Positions 26,347 to 33,789 of a DNA stretch of 64,000 nt are shown piece by piece. The first letter of the stretch is position 1. Each line of letters opens with the position of its first letter. A program made the position numbers and the translations under genes. Below the pieces are notes generated by a model. That model was not told the origin of the DNA and ran no database searches. It saw nothing but the letters and a program-made list of their open reading frames with translations. This stretch comes from Spirosoma aerolatum (GTDB lineage: Bacteria > Bacteroidota > Bacteroidia > Cytophagales > Spirosomataceae): contig NZ_CP020104.1 in the NCBI RefSeq assembly GCF_002056795.1, forward strand, positions 5,341,501-5,405,500, written 5' to 3'.

Positions 26347-28875
26347 TTATTCGACCACAGCTTCAGGCTTCTTAACCGTGATAGTCAGGTTTTCACCTTC
26401 ACCACTATAATCCGCCATAATCACGTCGCCTTCTTTGAGTTCACCTTTCAGGATTTCCTCAGCAACGGGGTCTTCGAGGTAGCGCTGGATAGCCCGGCTT
26501 AATGGACGAGCACCATACTGCTGATCGTATCCTTTTTCGGCCAGGAAGTCCTTCGCTTTATCGGTCAACTCGACCCGGTAACCCAGGTTGATAACACGGC
26601 CCAGCAGTTTGCCCAGCATCAGGTCAATGATTTTGTGAATATCTTCCCGCAGCAGCGAATTGAACACAATCACATCGTCCAGTCGGTTGAGGAATTCGGG
26701 CGAGAATGCCTTTCGTAATGCACTCTGAATCGTGCTCTTCATCAGTTCATCCTGGCTTTCGGCATTCCGCTTGGTAGCGAAACCGATACCGGCACCGAAG
26801 TCTTTCAGATCACGAACCCCAATATTCGACGTCATGATAATGATGGTGTTACGGAAATCAACCCGGCGACCCAGACCATCGGTCAGGATACCATCGTCCA
26901 GCACTTGCAACAGAATATTGAACACATCCGGGTGTGCTTTTTCGATTTCGTCAAGCAACACAACACTGTAGGGCTTCCGGCGAATTTTCTCGGTCAACTG
27001 GCCACCTTCTTCGTACCCAACGTAGCCCGGAGGAGCGCCCACCAGACGGCTAACGCTGAATTTTTCCATGTATTCCGACATATCGATCCGAACCAGCGCA
27101 TCGTCTTTGTCGAAGAGGTAAGTAGCCAGAACTTTCGCTAATTCCGTTTTACCAACCCCGGTTGGGCCAAGGAAGATAAATGAACCAATCGGTTTTTTCG
27201 GATCTTTCAGACCAACCCGCGTCCGTTGAATGGCTTTCACCAGTTTCTCAATGGCAGCATTTTGTCCGATAACCCGACCTTTCAGTTCTTCGCCCATGTT
27301 GACGAGCTTCTTCCCTTCGTCGTTCGATACACTCGTAACTGGAATACCCGTCATCATCGCTACCACTTCGGCCACGTTTTCTTCGTTGACCGTATAGCGT
27401 CGTTTCTTAGTATCTTCTTCCCAGGCTTGTTTAGCCCGTTCCAGTTGATCGATCAGGCGTTTTTCCTTGTCGCGGAGCTGAGCGGCTTCTTCGTACTTCT
27501 GGCTCTTGACAACCTGATTTTTCTCCTTCTTGATATTCTCAATCTGTTCTTCCAGTCTCAGAATATCTTCGGGAACGGTGATGTTCGAGATGTGTACACG
27601 AGCCCCTACTTCGTCGAGCACATCGATTGCCTTGTCGGGCAGGAAGCGATCAGAGATGTAACGCTCCGACAGTTTCACCGCAGCTTCAATGGCCTCTTTG
27701 GTGTAGTTGACGTGGTGGTGGTCTTCGTATTTATCCTTGATATTGTTCAGGATTTCGATGGTTTCGTCAATCGACGTAGCATCGACCATCACCATCTGGA
27801 AACGACGGGCCAGCGCACCATCTTTCTCGATGTACTGACGATATTCGTCAAGCGTAGTAGCGCCGATACATTGGATGTCGCCCCGAGCCAAAGCCGGTTT
27901 GAACATATTCGATGCATCGAGCGAACCCGAAGCACCTCCTGCGCCAACGATGGTGTGCAACTCATCGATAAACAGAATAACTTCCGGTGATTTTTCCAGC
28001 TCGTTCATCACGGCTTTCATACGCTCTTCAAACTGGCCCCGGTATTTGGTACCAGCCACGAGCGACGCCAGGTCAAGCGTAACTACCCGCTTGCCGAACA
28101 ACACCCGCGAGACTTTCTTCTGCACAATGCGCAGGGCAAGTCCTTCAGCGATGGCAGTTTTACCAACACCTGGTTCACCAATCAGAATTGGATTATTTTT
28201 CTTCCGGCGGCTCAGAATCTGGGCCACGCGTTCGATTTCTTTTTCACGGCCAACGATAGGATCGAGTTTACCTACTTCAGCCAGTTTGGTCAGATCGCGT
28301 CCGAAGTTATCCAGAACGGGAGTCCGGGACTTTTCAGACCCTTTCGGATCTTTTCCTGAGCTGGAGCTGCTTCCGCCAAACATGCCCCGGTCGTTGTCGT
28401 CATCGTCGGTTTCGGGGCCCATCACTGGTCGGCTACCCGAAGATTGATATTCCAGCATCTCCTTAATGACTTCGTAATTAATATTAAATTTATTGAGAAT
28501 CTGCGTGGCGACATTGTCTTCATCACGTAGAATCGACAGCAGAAGGTGCTCCGTTCCGATGAGCGGGCTTTTGAAGATCTTAGCTTCCAAATACGTGATT
28601 TTCAGCGTCTTTTCCGACTGACGGGTCAGCGGGATATTCGCCAGGTTTTTCACATTGTTGGTAGCGGTTCCTTTCGTGGCCTGTTCAATGGTAACCCGGA
28701 GTTCGTCGAGCGAGATGCCTAATTTTTTCAGCAAGCCGACGGCTACACCCTCCCCTTCACGAATCATACCGAGCAACAGGTGCTCTGTGCCAATATAATC
28801 GTGGCCTAAGCGTAAGGCTTCTTCCCGACTCAGCGTGATAACTTCCTTTACGCGATTTGAGAATTTTGCTTCCAT
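26347..28875 (-). CDS. clpC: ClpC-type AAA+ unfoldase, Clp protease ATP-binding subunit
   Basis: An 842-residue Hsp100 protein. The double Clp N-domain (1-145) is followed by a Gly/Ser-rich linker. The first AAA domain has Walker A GEPGVGKTA (about 225) and VILFIDELHTIVGAGG. A UVR-type coiled coil (QKYEEAAQLRDKEKRLIDQL) marks ClpC rather than ClpA. The second AAA domain has GPTGVGKTELAK and VVLLDEIEKAHPDV. It unfolds proteins for ClpP and takes part in stress quality control. It starts 39 bp after the WbqC-like gene on the same strand. Confidence 0.97.
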   Translation of the reverse strand: MEAKFSNRVKEVITLSREEALRLGHDYIGTEHLLLGMIREGEGVAVGLLKKLGISLDELRVTIEQATKGTATNNVKNLANIPLTRQSEKTLKITYLEAKIFKSPLIGTEHLLLSILRDEDNVATQILNKFNINYEVIKEMLEYQSSGSRPVMGPETDDDDNDRGMFGGSSSSSGKDPKGSEKSRTPVLDNFGRDLTKLAEVGKLDPIVGREKEIERVAQILSRRKKNNPILIGEPGVGKTAIAEGLALRIVQKKVSRVLFGKRVVTLDLASLVAGTKYRGQFEERMKAVMNELEKSPEVILFIDELHTIVGAGGASGSLDASNMFKPALARGDIQCIGATTLDEYRQYIEKDGALARRFQMVMVDATSIDETIEILNNIKDKYEDHHHVNYTKEAIEAAVKLSERYISDRFLPDKAIDVLDEVGARVHISNITVPEDILRLEEQIENIKKEKNQVVKSQKYEEAAQLRDKEKRLIDQLERAKQAWEEDTKKRRYTVNEENVAEVVAMMTGIPVTSVSNDEGKKLVNMGEELKGRVIGQNAAIEKLVKAIQRTRVGLKDPKKPIGSFIFLGPTGVGKTELAKVLATYLFDKDDALVRIDMSEYMEKFSVSRLVGAPPGYVGYEEGGQLTEKIRRKPYSVVLLDEIEKAHPDVFNILLQVLDDGILTDGLGRRVDFRNTIIIMTSNIGVRDLKDFGAGIGFATKRNAESQDELMKSTIQSALRKAFSPEFLNRLDDVIVFNSLLREDIHKIIDLMLGKLLGRVINLGYRVELTDKAKDFLAEKGYDQQYGARPLSRAIQRYLEDPVAEEILKGELKEGDVIMADYSGEGENLTITVKKPEAVVE

Positions 28876-28914
28876 TCGTTTTAGGGTCTCCTTAGGTAAG
28901 CGTACTATACTGGC

Positions 28915-29646
28915 CTAACGAAGAGTTTTAAGGATTTGTTCACTCTCCCGAAGACCGGCCTTCAACACGTCCTTAGCGGCCGGTCCCTGGCAGAACAACA
29001 GGTCTATGACACTTAAATTAGGTACAAATTCAGGTCCAAAATTTTGTGGATAGGACACTGGCTGATGGAATATGTATGATTCTGGCCCATTGGCTGGATT
29101 TATGCAGGATCGAGCGTCAAATAAGCCGACCGGAGGTGTTTTTTCGTACCATTCTGTCAGGTTCAGATTGATACGTACCTGCATCAATTTCAGACAAATT
29201 GTCAGCAACTCATAATTCAAGTCGAATAAAAACGTCCAGTTTTTTCGATAATACGGCTCAATGTCGGGCGCATAATATTCGAAAAATGGGGCTTTCCCAT
29301 AAGCGGCCTGAATACATCGCCAGTGATGCATCTGCCAGTTCTGGTCATTAGCCACCCGAAGGTCGCGAATGGGCAGGTGCCGGGTCCCCTGCTGCACAGG
29401 CACTGTAAGGCTATCTACCTTGTTTGCCGTCAGAACGTAGCAACGATTTCTGTAACTTTGCTTCTGGTAATGCTCCTGAGCTTCCAGCCATACTGTACCG
29501 AATTTCAACAACCCCGACAGGTAGTCCAGACAAGGCAGGTAATGTAATTCAATCAGTAAAGCGGTGGAGTCAGGCGTTAATGGGTACGTTTCCAAAGGCA
29601 ACTCATGTATCCGTTCACAAGTAAAGCAAAAAAACAATACCACCAA
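28915..29646 (-). CDS. WbqC-family protein
   Basis: Up to 243 residues with the WbqC-like core LLIELHYLPCLDYLSGLLKFG, EAQEHYQKQSYRNRC and the later RIHKQ-like basic segments. WbqC members occur in O-antigen and polysaccharide gene clusters, and their biochemical role is not settled. No ATG precedes the conserved core. In-frame starts are TTG at 29646, GTG at 29643 or TTG codons near 29601, so the N-terminus is uncertain. It lies upstream of clpC on the same strand and diverges from the acyltransferase pair. Confidence 0.75.
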   Translation of the reverse strand: MVVLFFCFTCERIHELPLETYPLTPDSTALLIELHYLPCLDYLSGLLKFGTVWLEAQEHYQKQSYRNRCYVLTANKVDSLTVPVQQGTRHLPIRDLRVANDQNWQMHHWRCIQAAYGKAPFFEYYAPDIEPYYRKNWTFLFDLNYELLTICLKLMQVRINLNLTEWYEKTPPVGLFDARSCINPANGPESYIFHQPVSYPQNFGPEFVPNLSVIDLLFCQGPAAKDVLKAGLRESEQILKTLR

Positions 29647-29717
29647 CTAATTTTAGTATTTTTTTAATTTTTGGATTAAACTTTTTTTTCGCCGTGGGTT
29701 CGGTTTAGGTTCAACCA

Positions 29718-30590
29718 ATGACTTTTTTTAGACTTTTATCTCGCTTACCGCTGAGTATCCTTTATGGTATTTCTGATATATTAGCTTTCCTGCTCAACTA
29801 CGTTATCCGCTATCGCCGAAGGGTAATTTCAGACAATTTAACCCAATCGTTTCCAGAGAAATCAGCCGACGAAATCAATCAGATTATCAAAGGGTTCTAC
29901 CATAATCTTTCTGACTTACTGGTTGAGACGATTAAGCTGCCCAGCCTGTCACCCGACGAGTTAAAAGAGCGGGTTCGGTTCACAAATGCCGATATTGTAA
30001 AAGCCTGTCTAGCGGCTGGTCAGCCCGTTATCGGCATGGCTTCTCACCAGAGTAACTGGGAGTGGCTACCTTCGGCGGCTGTATTAAATGGAATGCCTGC
30101 TGATAGTATTTATAAGCCGTTAACCAGTGGTTTCTCAGAAAAAATGATGCAGATGATCCGGTCAAGCTTTGGTGCGGTACCCATTACGATGAATAATCTA
30201 CCCCGTCGGATGGCCTCGCACAAAAACGTACCTCGCATTATTGCACTCGTAGCCGATCAGGTTCCTAATGTGCCCGAACAAGCCTATTGGACAAACTTTC
30301 TCCACCATGACACGCCGTTTTATCCGGGAACCGAACGACTAGCCCGTAGCCGTCATTTGCCGGTTTTTTATGTAGAACTAGTTCGCTTACGTCGTGGTTA
30401 TTACGAGGCCACTTTTTTTTCGGTTGGCTCCCCTCCTTACAGTGATTTGCCTGCTGGTACTTTACTAGAACGCTACCGGGATCTTCTTGAAGCCACCATC
30501 CGCAAGTACCCTTCCGACTGGCTCTGGTCGCACCGCCGTTGGAAACATTGGCGAGAGAAATATCCAAAGATTGAGACAAAGTTGGATTAA
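29718..30590 (+). CDS. LpxL/HtrB-family lipid acyltransferase, copy 1
   Basis: A 290-residue member of the lysophospholipid/lipid A acyltransferase family. It has an N-terminal membrane anchor (about 9-30) and the catalytic HxxNW motif HQSNWEW with His at residue 110. PFYPGTERLARSRHLPVF supplies the later acyl-acceptor motif, and the C-terminus is basic (DWLWSHRRWKHW). Such enzymes add secondary acyl chains to lipid A, or in Bacteroidota to ornithine or amino lipids. A paralogue of identical length follows 151 bp downstream. Base composition here is like the core genome. Confidence 0.9.
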   Translation: MTFFRLLSRLPLSILYGISDILAFLLNYVIRYRRRVISDNLTQSFPEKSADEINQIIKGFYHNLSDLLVETIKLPSLSPDELKERVRFTNADIVKACLAAGQPVIGMASHQSNWEWLPSAAVLNGMPADSIYKPLTSGFSEKMMQMIRSSFGAVPITMNNLPRRMASHKNVPRIIALVADQVPNVPEQAYWTNFLHHDTPFYPGTERLARSRHLPVFYVELVRLRRGYYEATFFSVGSPPYSDLPAGTLLERYRDLLEATIRKYPSDWLWSHRRWKHWREKYPKIETKLD

Positions 30591-30698
30591 TCTTCCCGAA
30601 TCTATACGCTTTTCTACTGGCTATCGTTCAAATAATATGGTACATACCCCTATGTTATGTTTTTTTATGACTATTTAATATAAAATTTATTATATTTA

Positions 30699-30723
30699 AG
30701 GCAATTAAAAGTCTTAATTGCCT
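30699..30723. repeat. Hairpin in the leader of the second acyltransferase gene
   Basis: A perfect 10-bp inverted repeat (AGGCAATTAA at 30699-30708, complement at 30714-30723, loop AAGTC) lies 19 bp before the ATG at 30742. It may be an mRNA hairpin near the ribosome site or an operator. The surrounding gap is very AT-rich. Confidence 0.6.
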
Positions 30724-30741
30724 ACCGTTCAGTACATCTAA

Positions 30742-31614
30742 ATGATATTCCTGCGCCTTTTAGCCCGTTTGCCCTTTCCTATTTTATATGGCATTTCGGA
30801 TGTTTTATATGCTGTTCTTGCTCATGTTGTCCGTTATAGACAACACGTTGTTCTGGAAAACCTTCGTCTATCATTTCCTGAAAAATCCCCCGAAACAATC
30901 CAGCAAATAGCCAACAATTTTTATCGTAATCTTGCCGATATACTTGTTGAAACAATTAAGCTATCTGCCATCACTCCCTGCGAACTGAAAAAACGATTTA
31001 TATATACCAATCCCGAATTAATTAAGGAGTATTTAATAAATGGGCAGACTGTAATCTGCACAGGTTCTCATCAATGCAACTGGGAGTGGGTTCCATCGGC
31101 TGCAGTTGTTATTGATATTCCGGTGGATAGCGTGTATAAGCCTCTCACCAATCCAGACATGGAGAAGTTTATGCAGGAATTGCGTGCTAGTCATGGGGCT
31201 GTGCCAACACCCATGAATTTACTCCCCCGGCAAATGGTAATTCGAAAAGCCATTCCTCGTGTAATTGCCTTGGTAGCAGACCAGGTTCCGAATGTACCGG
31301 AGCAAGGCTATTGGATGGAATTTTTGAACCGCGATACCCCTTTCTATCCCGGTACGGAACGACTGGCCCGAAGTAAAAACTTACCTGTTTTTTTTCTGGA
31401 ATTGGTTCGTATCCGACGAGGTTATTACGAAGGTACCTTTAAACTTATTGCCTGTCCGCCGTATACAAATATCCCTGAGGGCGCTATTCTCGAAATGTAT
31501 AGAGATCAATTACAAGCCAGTATTTGCAAACACCCCTCCGATTGGCTCTGGTCACATAAACGTTGGAAGCACTGGCGGGGAAAATATACGAAAATCGAAG
31601 CAAAGCTAACGTAG
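30742..31614 (+). CDS. LpxL/HtrB-family lipid acyltransferase, copy 2
   Basis: A 290-residue paralogue of the gene just upstream, alignable end to end with no gaps by eye. The catalytic motif is HQCNWEW (His110), with Cys replacing Ser inside the motif, and the rest keeps NVPEQGYWMEFL, PFYPGTERLARSKNLPVFF and WLWSHKRWKHW. Its codons are clearly more A/T-rich than those of copy 1, which suggests older divergence or separate acquisition rather than a fresh duplication. It likely acylates a different acceptor or uses a different acyl chain. Confidence 0.9.
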   Translation: MIFLRLLARLPFPILYGISDVLYAVLAHVVRYRQHVVLENLRLSFPEKSPETIQQIANNFYRNLADILVETIKLSAITPCELKKRFIYTNPELIKEYLINGQTVICTGSHQCNWEWVPSAAVVIDIPVDSVYKPLTNPDMEKFMQELRASHGAVPTPMNLLPRQMVIRKAIPRVIALVADQVPNVPEQGYWMEFLNRDTPFYPGTERLARSKNLPVFFLELVRIRRGYYEGTFKLIACPPYTNIPEGAILEMYRDQLQASICKHPSDWLWSHKRWKHWRGKYTKIEAKLT

Positions 31615-31636
31615 AGACGCAGGGTATTGCGTCTCT
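31613..31636 (+). terminator. Terminator overlapping the stop of acyltransferase copy 2
   Basis: A 9-bp perfect stem (AGAGACGCA at 31613-31621, complement 31628-31636, loop of 6) starts inside the TAG stop codon and is followed by TTTC. The short T run makes it a modest intrinsic terminator. Confidence 0.65.
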
Positions 31637-31744
31637 TTCGCGTCAGCAATAATTACCGTCTGTTAGATCAAGCTTACACGGACCCAATCCTTGTTCCATT
31701 ACAGGTACTAGAACCATCCTGTCATAAGCCGCATACCTTGCGCT

Positions 31745-32125
31745 CTACAACGAATCCCGACGGGCTTTTTCGGCTCGTGACGAATCACGTTTGGCTCTGA
31801 CCCGATCGCGTTCATTAATGATAGCCCCTTCTGCTTTATCTAATCCTCGATCCACAGCCCGACCCGTTTTAGTGGCGGCACTATCGATAGCCTCACCAGC
31901 TACTTTGGCTTTGCTTTTAGCGCCTTGAGCAGCTTCGTCGGCTGTTTCGCCAATAGCCCGGCCGGTATTCTTCAAATCCTCCTTCATGCGGGCTTTACGT
32001 TCAGCTTTTTCCTGCTTACGCATTTCTTTTCGCTCCTGCTTCGTCATGGTACTAGCATCCTGCGCGTAAGCTCCCAGGCTGATCATAAAAGCAAGTGCCA
32101 ATGAACTGAATATCTTGGTTTTCAT
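31745..32125 (-). CDS. Secreted, highly charged helical protein
   Basis: A 126-residue protein with a clear signal peptide (LALAFMISLGAYAQ, cut at about 21). The mature part is almost all Lys, Arg, Glu, Asp and Ala: KQERKEMRKQEKAERKARM, then Ala/Gly-rich 11-residue-like repeats (GRAIGETADEAAQGAKSKAK, then GEAIDSAATKTGRAVDRGLD), and a charged tail. The middle resembles LEA/YtxH-like amphipathic repeats seen in desiccation or envelope-stress proteins. I recognise no exact family. The gene is on its own between oppositely oriented neighbours. Confidence 0.65.
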   Translation of the reverse strand: MKTKIFSSLALAFMISLGAYAQDASTMTKQERKEMRKQEKAERKARMKEDLKNTGRAIGETADEAAQGAKSKAKVAGEAIDSAATKTGRAVDRGLDKAEGAIINERDRVRAKRDSSRAEKARRDSL

Positions 32126-32446
32126 AACGTGTTGAGTTTACGATTGTATTCTTAATTAGCAGATTCCAGTAAGCTTATAACCACTTGACTAATCTGTTGC
32201 TCATTCAACTGCTAATGAGGCTAATTGTTTTACCCCATAGCAGCTAGTAGTTTATAAATCAGTTTAAAAACTACTCCTAGATGAGCGTTTATCTGCAAGA
32301 AAAGCTATATGGATACAAATACTATATTTTCAATACACTTTATATATATTATTATTACAATAATATATATAAATACCTTATATTTGCTACGATCCTGCCT
32401 CTATTAGCCATGTTTGACCGAATGCCCACCTTACCCGTTGTAAATT
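32126..32446. other. AT-rich divergent intergenic region with AT palindrome
   Basis: About 320 bp upstream of the LuxR-type gene. It is AT-rich and contains the palindrome at 32339-32373. An 80-codon ORF from 32281 has odd Tyr/Asn-rich sequence and overlaps the regulator start, so I do not call it. Regulatory sites for the peptide-export locus may sit here. Confidence 0.5.
32339..32373. repeat. 15-bp perfect AT palindrome upstream of the LuxR-type gene
   Basis: Arms 32339-32353 (TTTATATATATTATT) and 32359-32373 are perfect complements around a 5-nt spacer, made only of A and T. It lies about 75 bp upstream of the regulator ATG at 32447. It could extrude as a cruciform or be a binding site. 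Confidence 0.7.
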
Positions 32447-33112
32447 ATGGCTATTGTTATGCTTTGCCGCCGTCGGAGCAATGTTCTGCTCATGAAAGCA
32501 GTTACCAATGTAACAAATTTTAGTGAAGAGGTCCTTCTGACCGACGAAAAAACATTCCAGCATACACTGCGCATCCAACAACCTGCTTTTACCCTACTAA
32601 CCAGCGAATACATCGACCAGCCTGCTCTTTTCGCAAGCATTCGGCAGCATACGCCTACTACCCGAATTGTCCTATGCCTACTGCCCGATGCAGCCAACCC
32701 ATCGCTACTTTGGCCATTACTGGACAATTTGGATATCGATGTTCTTTGTAAGCTCCCGGAGTTGAACGAGTGTCTGACTGCACTTGCCGAAGGGTATTTC
32801 TACACGTCAAGCTTTTTAGAGACTCATCCAGCCTACGTTCGGCCTGAGCCACTGCCGGGTTGGGACTCGCTTACAACGAGCGAACGTAGCGTATTAAAGC
32901 TAATGGCAGAAGGATATAGTGGGCCACAAATTGCCCAGATGCTGTTCATAAGCCCTAAAACGGTTGAAAACCACAAATACAAAATTTCTCAGAAACTCAA
33001 TGTGACGGGCGGTCCCGGAAGCCTGGTAAAATATTCATTACTGCACCGTGACCGATTACGTACACTGTTCAAAGAGGCTTCTCAGACAAAGCCTACAGCC
33101 AGACAACCATAG
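32447..33112 (+). CDS. LuxR-type regulator with degenerate receiver-like N-terminus
   Basis: A 221-residue protein. The C-terminal LuxR/GerE helix-turn-helix (about 142-205) reads LTTSERSVLKLMAEGYSGPQ, then IAQMLFISPKTVENHKYKI. The N-terminal half has the alternating pattern of a response-regulator receiver. The place where the phosphorylated Asp should be reads AFTLLTSEY, so it probably does not take part in normal phosphotransfer. No histidine kinase is adjacent. It stands 158 bp upstream of a double-glycine peptide gene, on the same strand, and is the natural candidate for local control. Later starts (ATG at 32462 or 32492) are possible. Confidence 0.85.
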   Translation: MAIVMLCRRRSNVLLMKAVTNVTNFSEEVLLTDEKTFQHTLRIQQPAFTLLTSEYIDQPALFASIRQHTPTTRIVLCLLPDAANPSLLWPLLDNLDIDVLCKLPELNECLTALAEGYFYTSSFLETHPAYVRPEPLPGWDSLTTSERSVLKLMAEGYSGPQIAQMLFISPKTVENHKYKISQKLNVTGGPGSLVKYSLLHRDRLRTLFKEASQTKPTARQP

Positions 33113-33174
33113 GTGAGTTCACCTATACAAAAATGAGGGAACTCACCTATAGAAAAATGAGTGAGTTCCCTCAT
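33113..33174 (+). repeat. Direct repeats plus 14-bp inverted repeat upstream of the peptide gene
   Basis: Immediately after the LuxR stop there are two 20-bp direct repeats, 33118-33137 and 33142-33161 (TCACCTATA then AAAAATGAG, two differences), with a 24-bp period. They overlap a perfect inverted repeat, 33133-33146 with 33161-33174 (ATGAGGGAACTCAC). No T run follows. This can be an operator array for the regulator or the end of its transcript. Confidence 0.7.
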
Positions 33175-33270
33175 GTGCCGACTGGGTTTAGTATTCAACT
33201 TTGTCTCGTTGATGTACAACAAAGGTGGATACCGAAAAGCCTAAAGAGAGTAGGTTAAAGGATAAAATAT

Positions 33271-33468
33271 ATGAAAAAATTAGATTATTCAAAAATGCAG
33301 TTTATTCAGGGCGGCCAGAGTTTAGACGATTTAGCAGCTAAAAAATTAAAGGCTCCCGGAGCTTATTTAGTATGCTTAGGGGGTACACTGATAGCATGTT
33401 TTGCAGGAGGCCCTCTAGGACTAGTTGAACTAGTAGCTTGCGGCTATACCGTATACGCAAATTGGTAA
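33271..33468 (+). CDS. Double-glycine leader peptide, bacteriocin-like precursor
   Basis: A 65-residue peptide. The first 15 residues, MKKLDYSKMQFIQGG, form a double-glycine leader of the kind cut by peptidase C39 (conserved Leu/Met/Ile spacing before GG). The predicted mature part has 50 residues (QSLDDLAAKKLKAPG... to YANW), is hydrophobic and Gly-rich, and contains three Cys at 35, 43 and 57. A C39-containing ABC exporter is encoded 1.6 kb downstream on the same strand. It resembles class II bacteriocins in plan, although an odd number of Cys is unusual. An A-rich AAAGGATAAA ribosome region precedes the ATG. Function as toxin or signal is inferred. Confidence 0.8.
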   Translation: MKKLDYSKMQFIQGGQSLDDLAAKKLKAPGAYLVCLGGTLIACFAGGPLGLVELVACGYTVYANW

Positions 33469-33476
33469 AATACTAT

Positions 33477-33500
33477 AATGCCTCTCCTAAGAGAGGCATT
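33477..33500 (+). terminator. Hairpin directly after the precursor peptide gene (partial terminator/attenuator)
   Basis: A perfect 10-bp stem (AATGCCTCTC at 33477-33486, complement 33491-33500) with a 4-nt loop begins 9 bp after the peptide stop and is followed by AAAAATTTTC. The following T run is short. It may reduce read-through into the export genes or stabilise the abundant precursor mRNA. Confidence 0.7.
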
Positions 33501-33515
33501 AAAAATTTTCGAAAT

Positions 33516-33704
33516 ATGGAAATTATATATAGACCTTGGAAGAAGAAACCAAGTGTTTTTAAAATAATTAGAGGGCTAATAATATTAATAATAGGTTTTT
33601 CAGTTGGCTATATTACAATACCTCAAACATGGGAAATTATTGGCTACATCATTCTATTTATTTTATTTCTTACAGAGTTTTTTTTAAGGAATTCTAAAAA
33701 ATAA
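33516..33704 (+). CDS. Small two-TM protein, candidate immunity protein
   Basis: A 62-residue protein from the ATG at 33516: a basic N-terminus (YRPWKKKPSVFK), two hydrophobic helices (IIRGLIILIIGFSVGYITI and IIGYIILFILFLTEFFL) and a basic tail (RNSKK). A longer in-frame version from 33438 would overlap the peptide gene and include the hairpin, so I prefer the short start. Small cationic membrane proteins just after a bacteriocin gene are often immunity proteins. That is inference from position only. It is very AT-rich, unlike the core genes. Confidence 0.6.
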   Translation: MEIIYRPWKKKPSVFKIIRGLIILIIGFSVGYITIPQTWEIIGYIILFILFLTEFFLRNSKK

Positions 33705-33789
33705 CAAATTATCCTCGAGTTGAAAAGCCAATTTGAAAAACGGGATATTAAATAAATAGATAAATAACATATTGTTTTTATTGAACATT

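Noticed and set aside
27226..27990. 254-codon plus-strand ORF opposite clpC
   Set aside because: It is a shadow of the conserved ClpC coding strand with no recognisable domain.
32281..32523. 80-codon ORF upstream of the LuxR-type gene
   Set aside because: It translates the AT palindrome into Tyr/Asn-rich sequence and overlaps the regulator in another frame.
33113..33174. CRISPR-like short repeat array
   Set aside because: Only two direct units with a 24-bp period, almost no spacer and no cas genes in the window.
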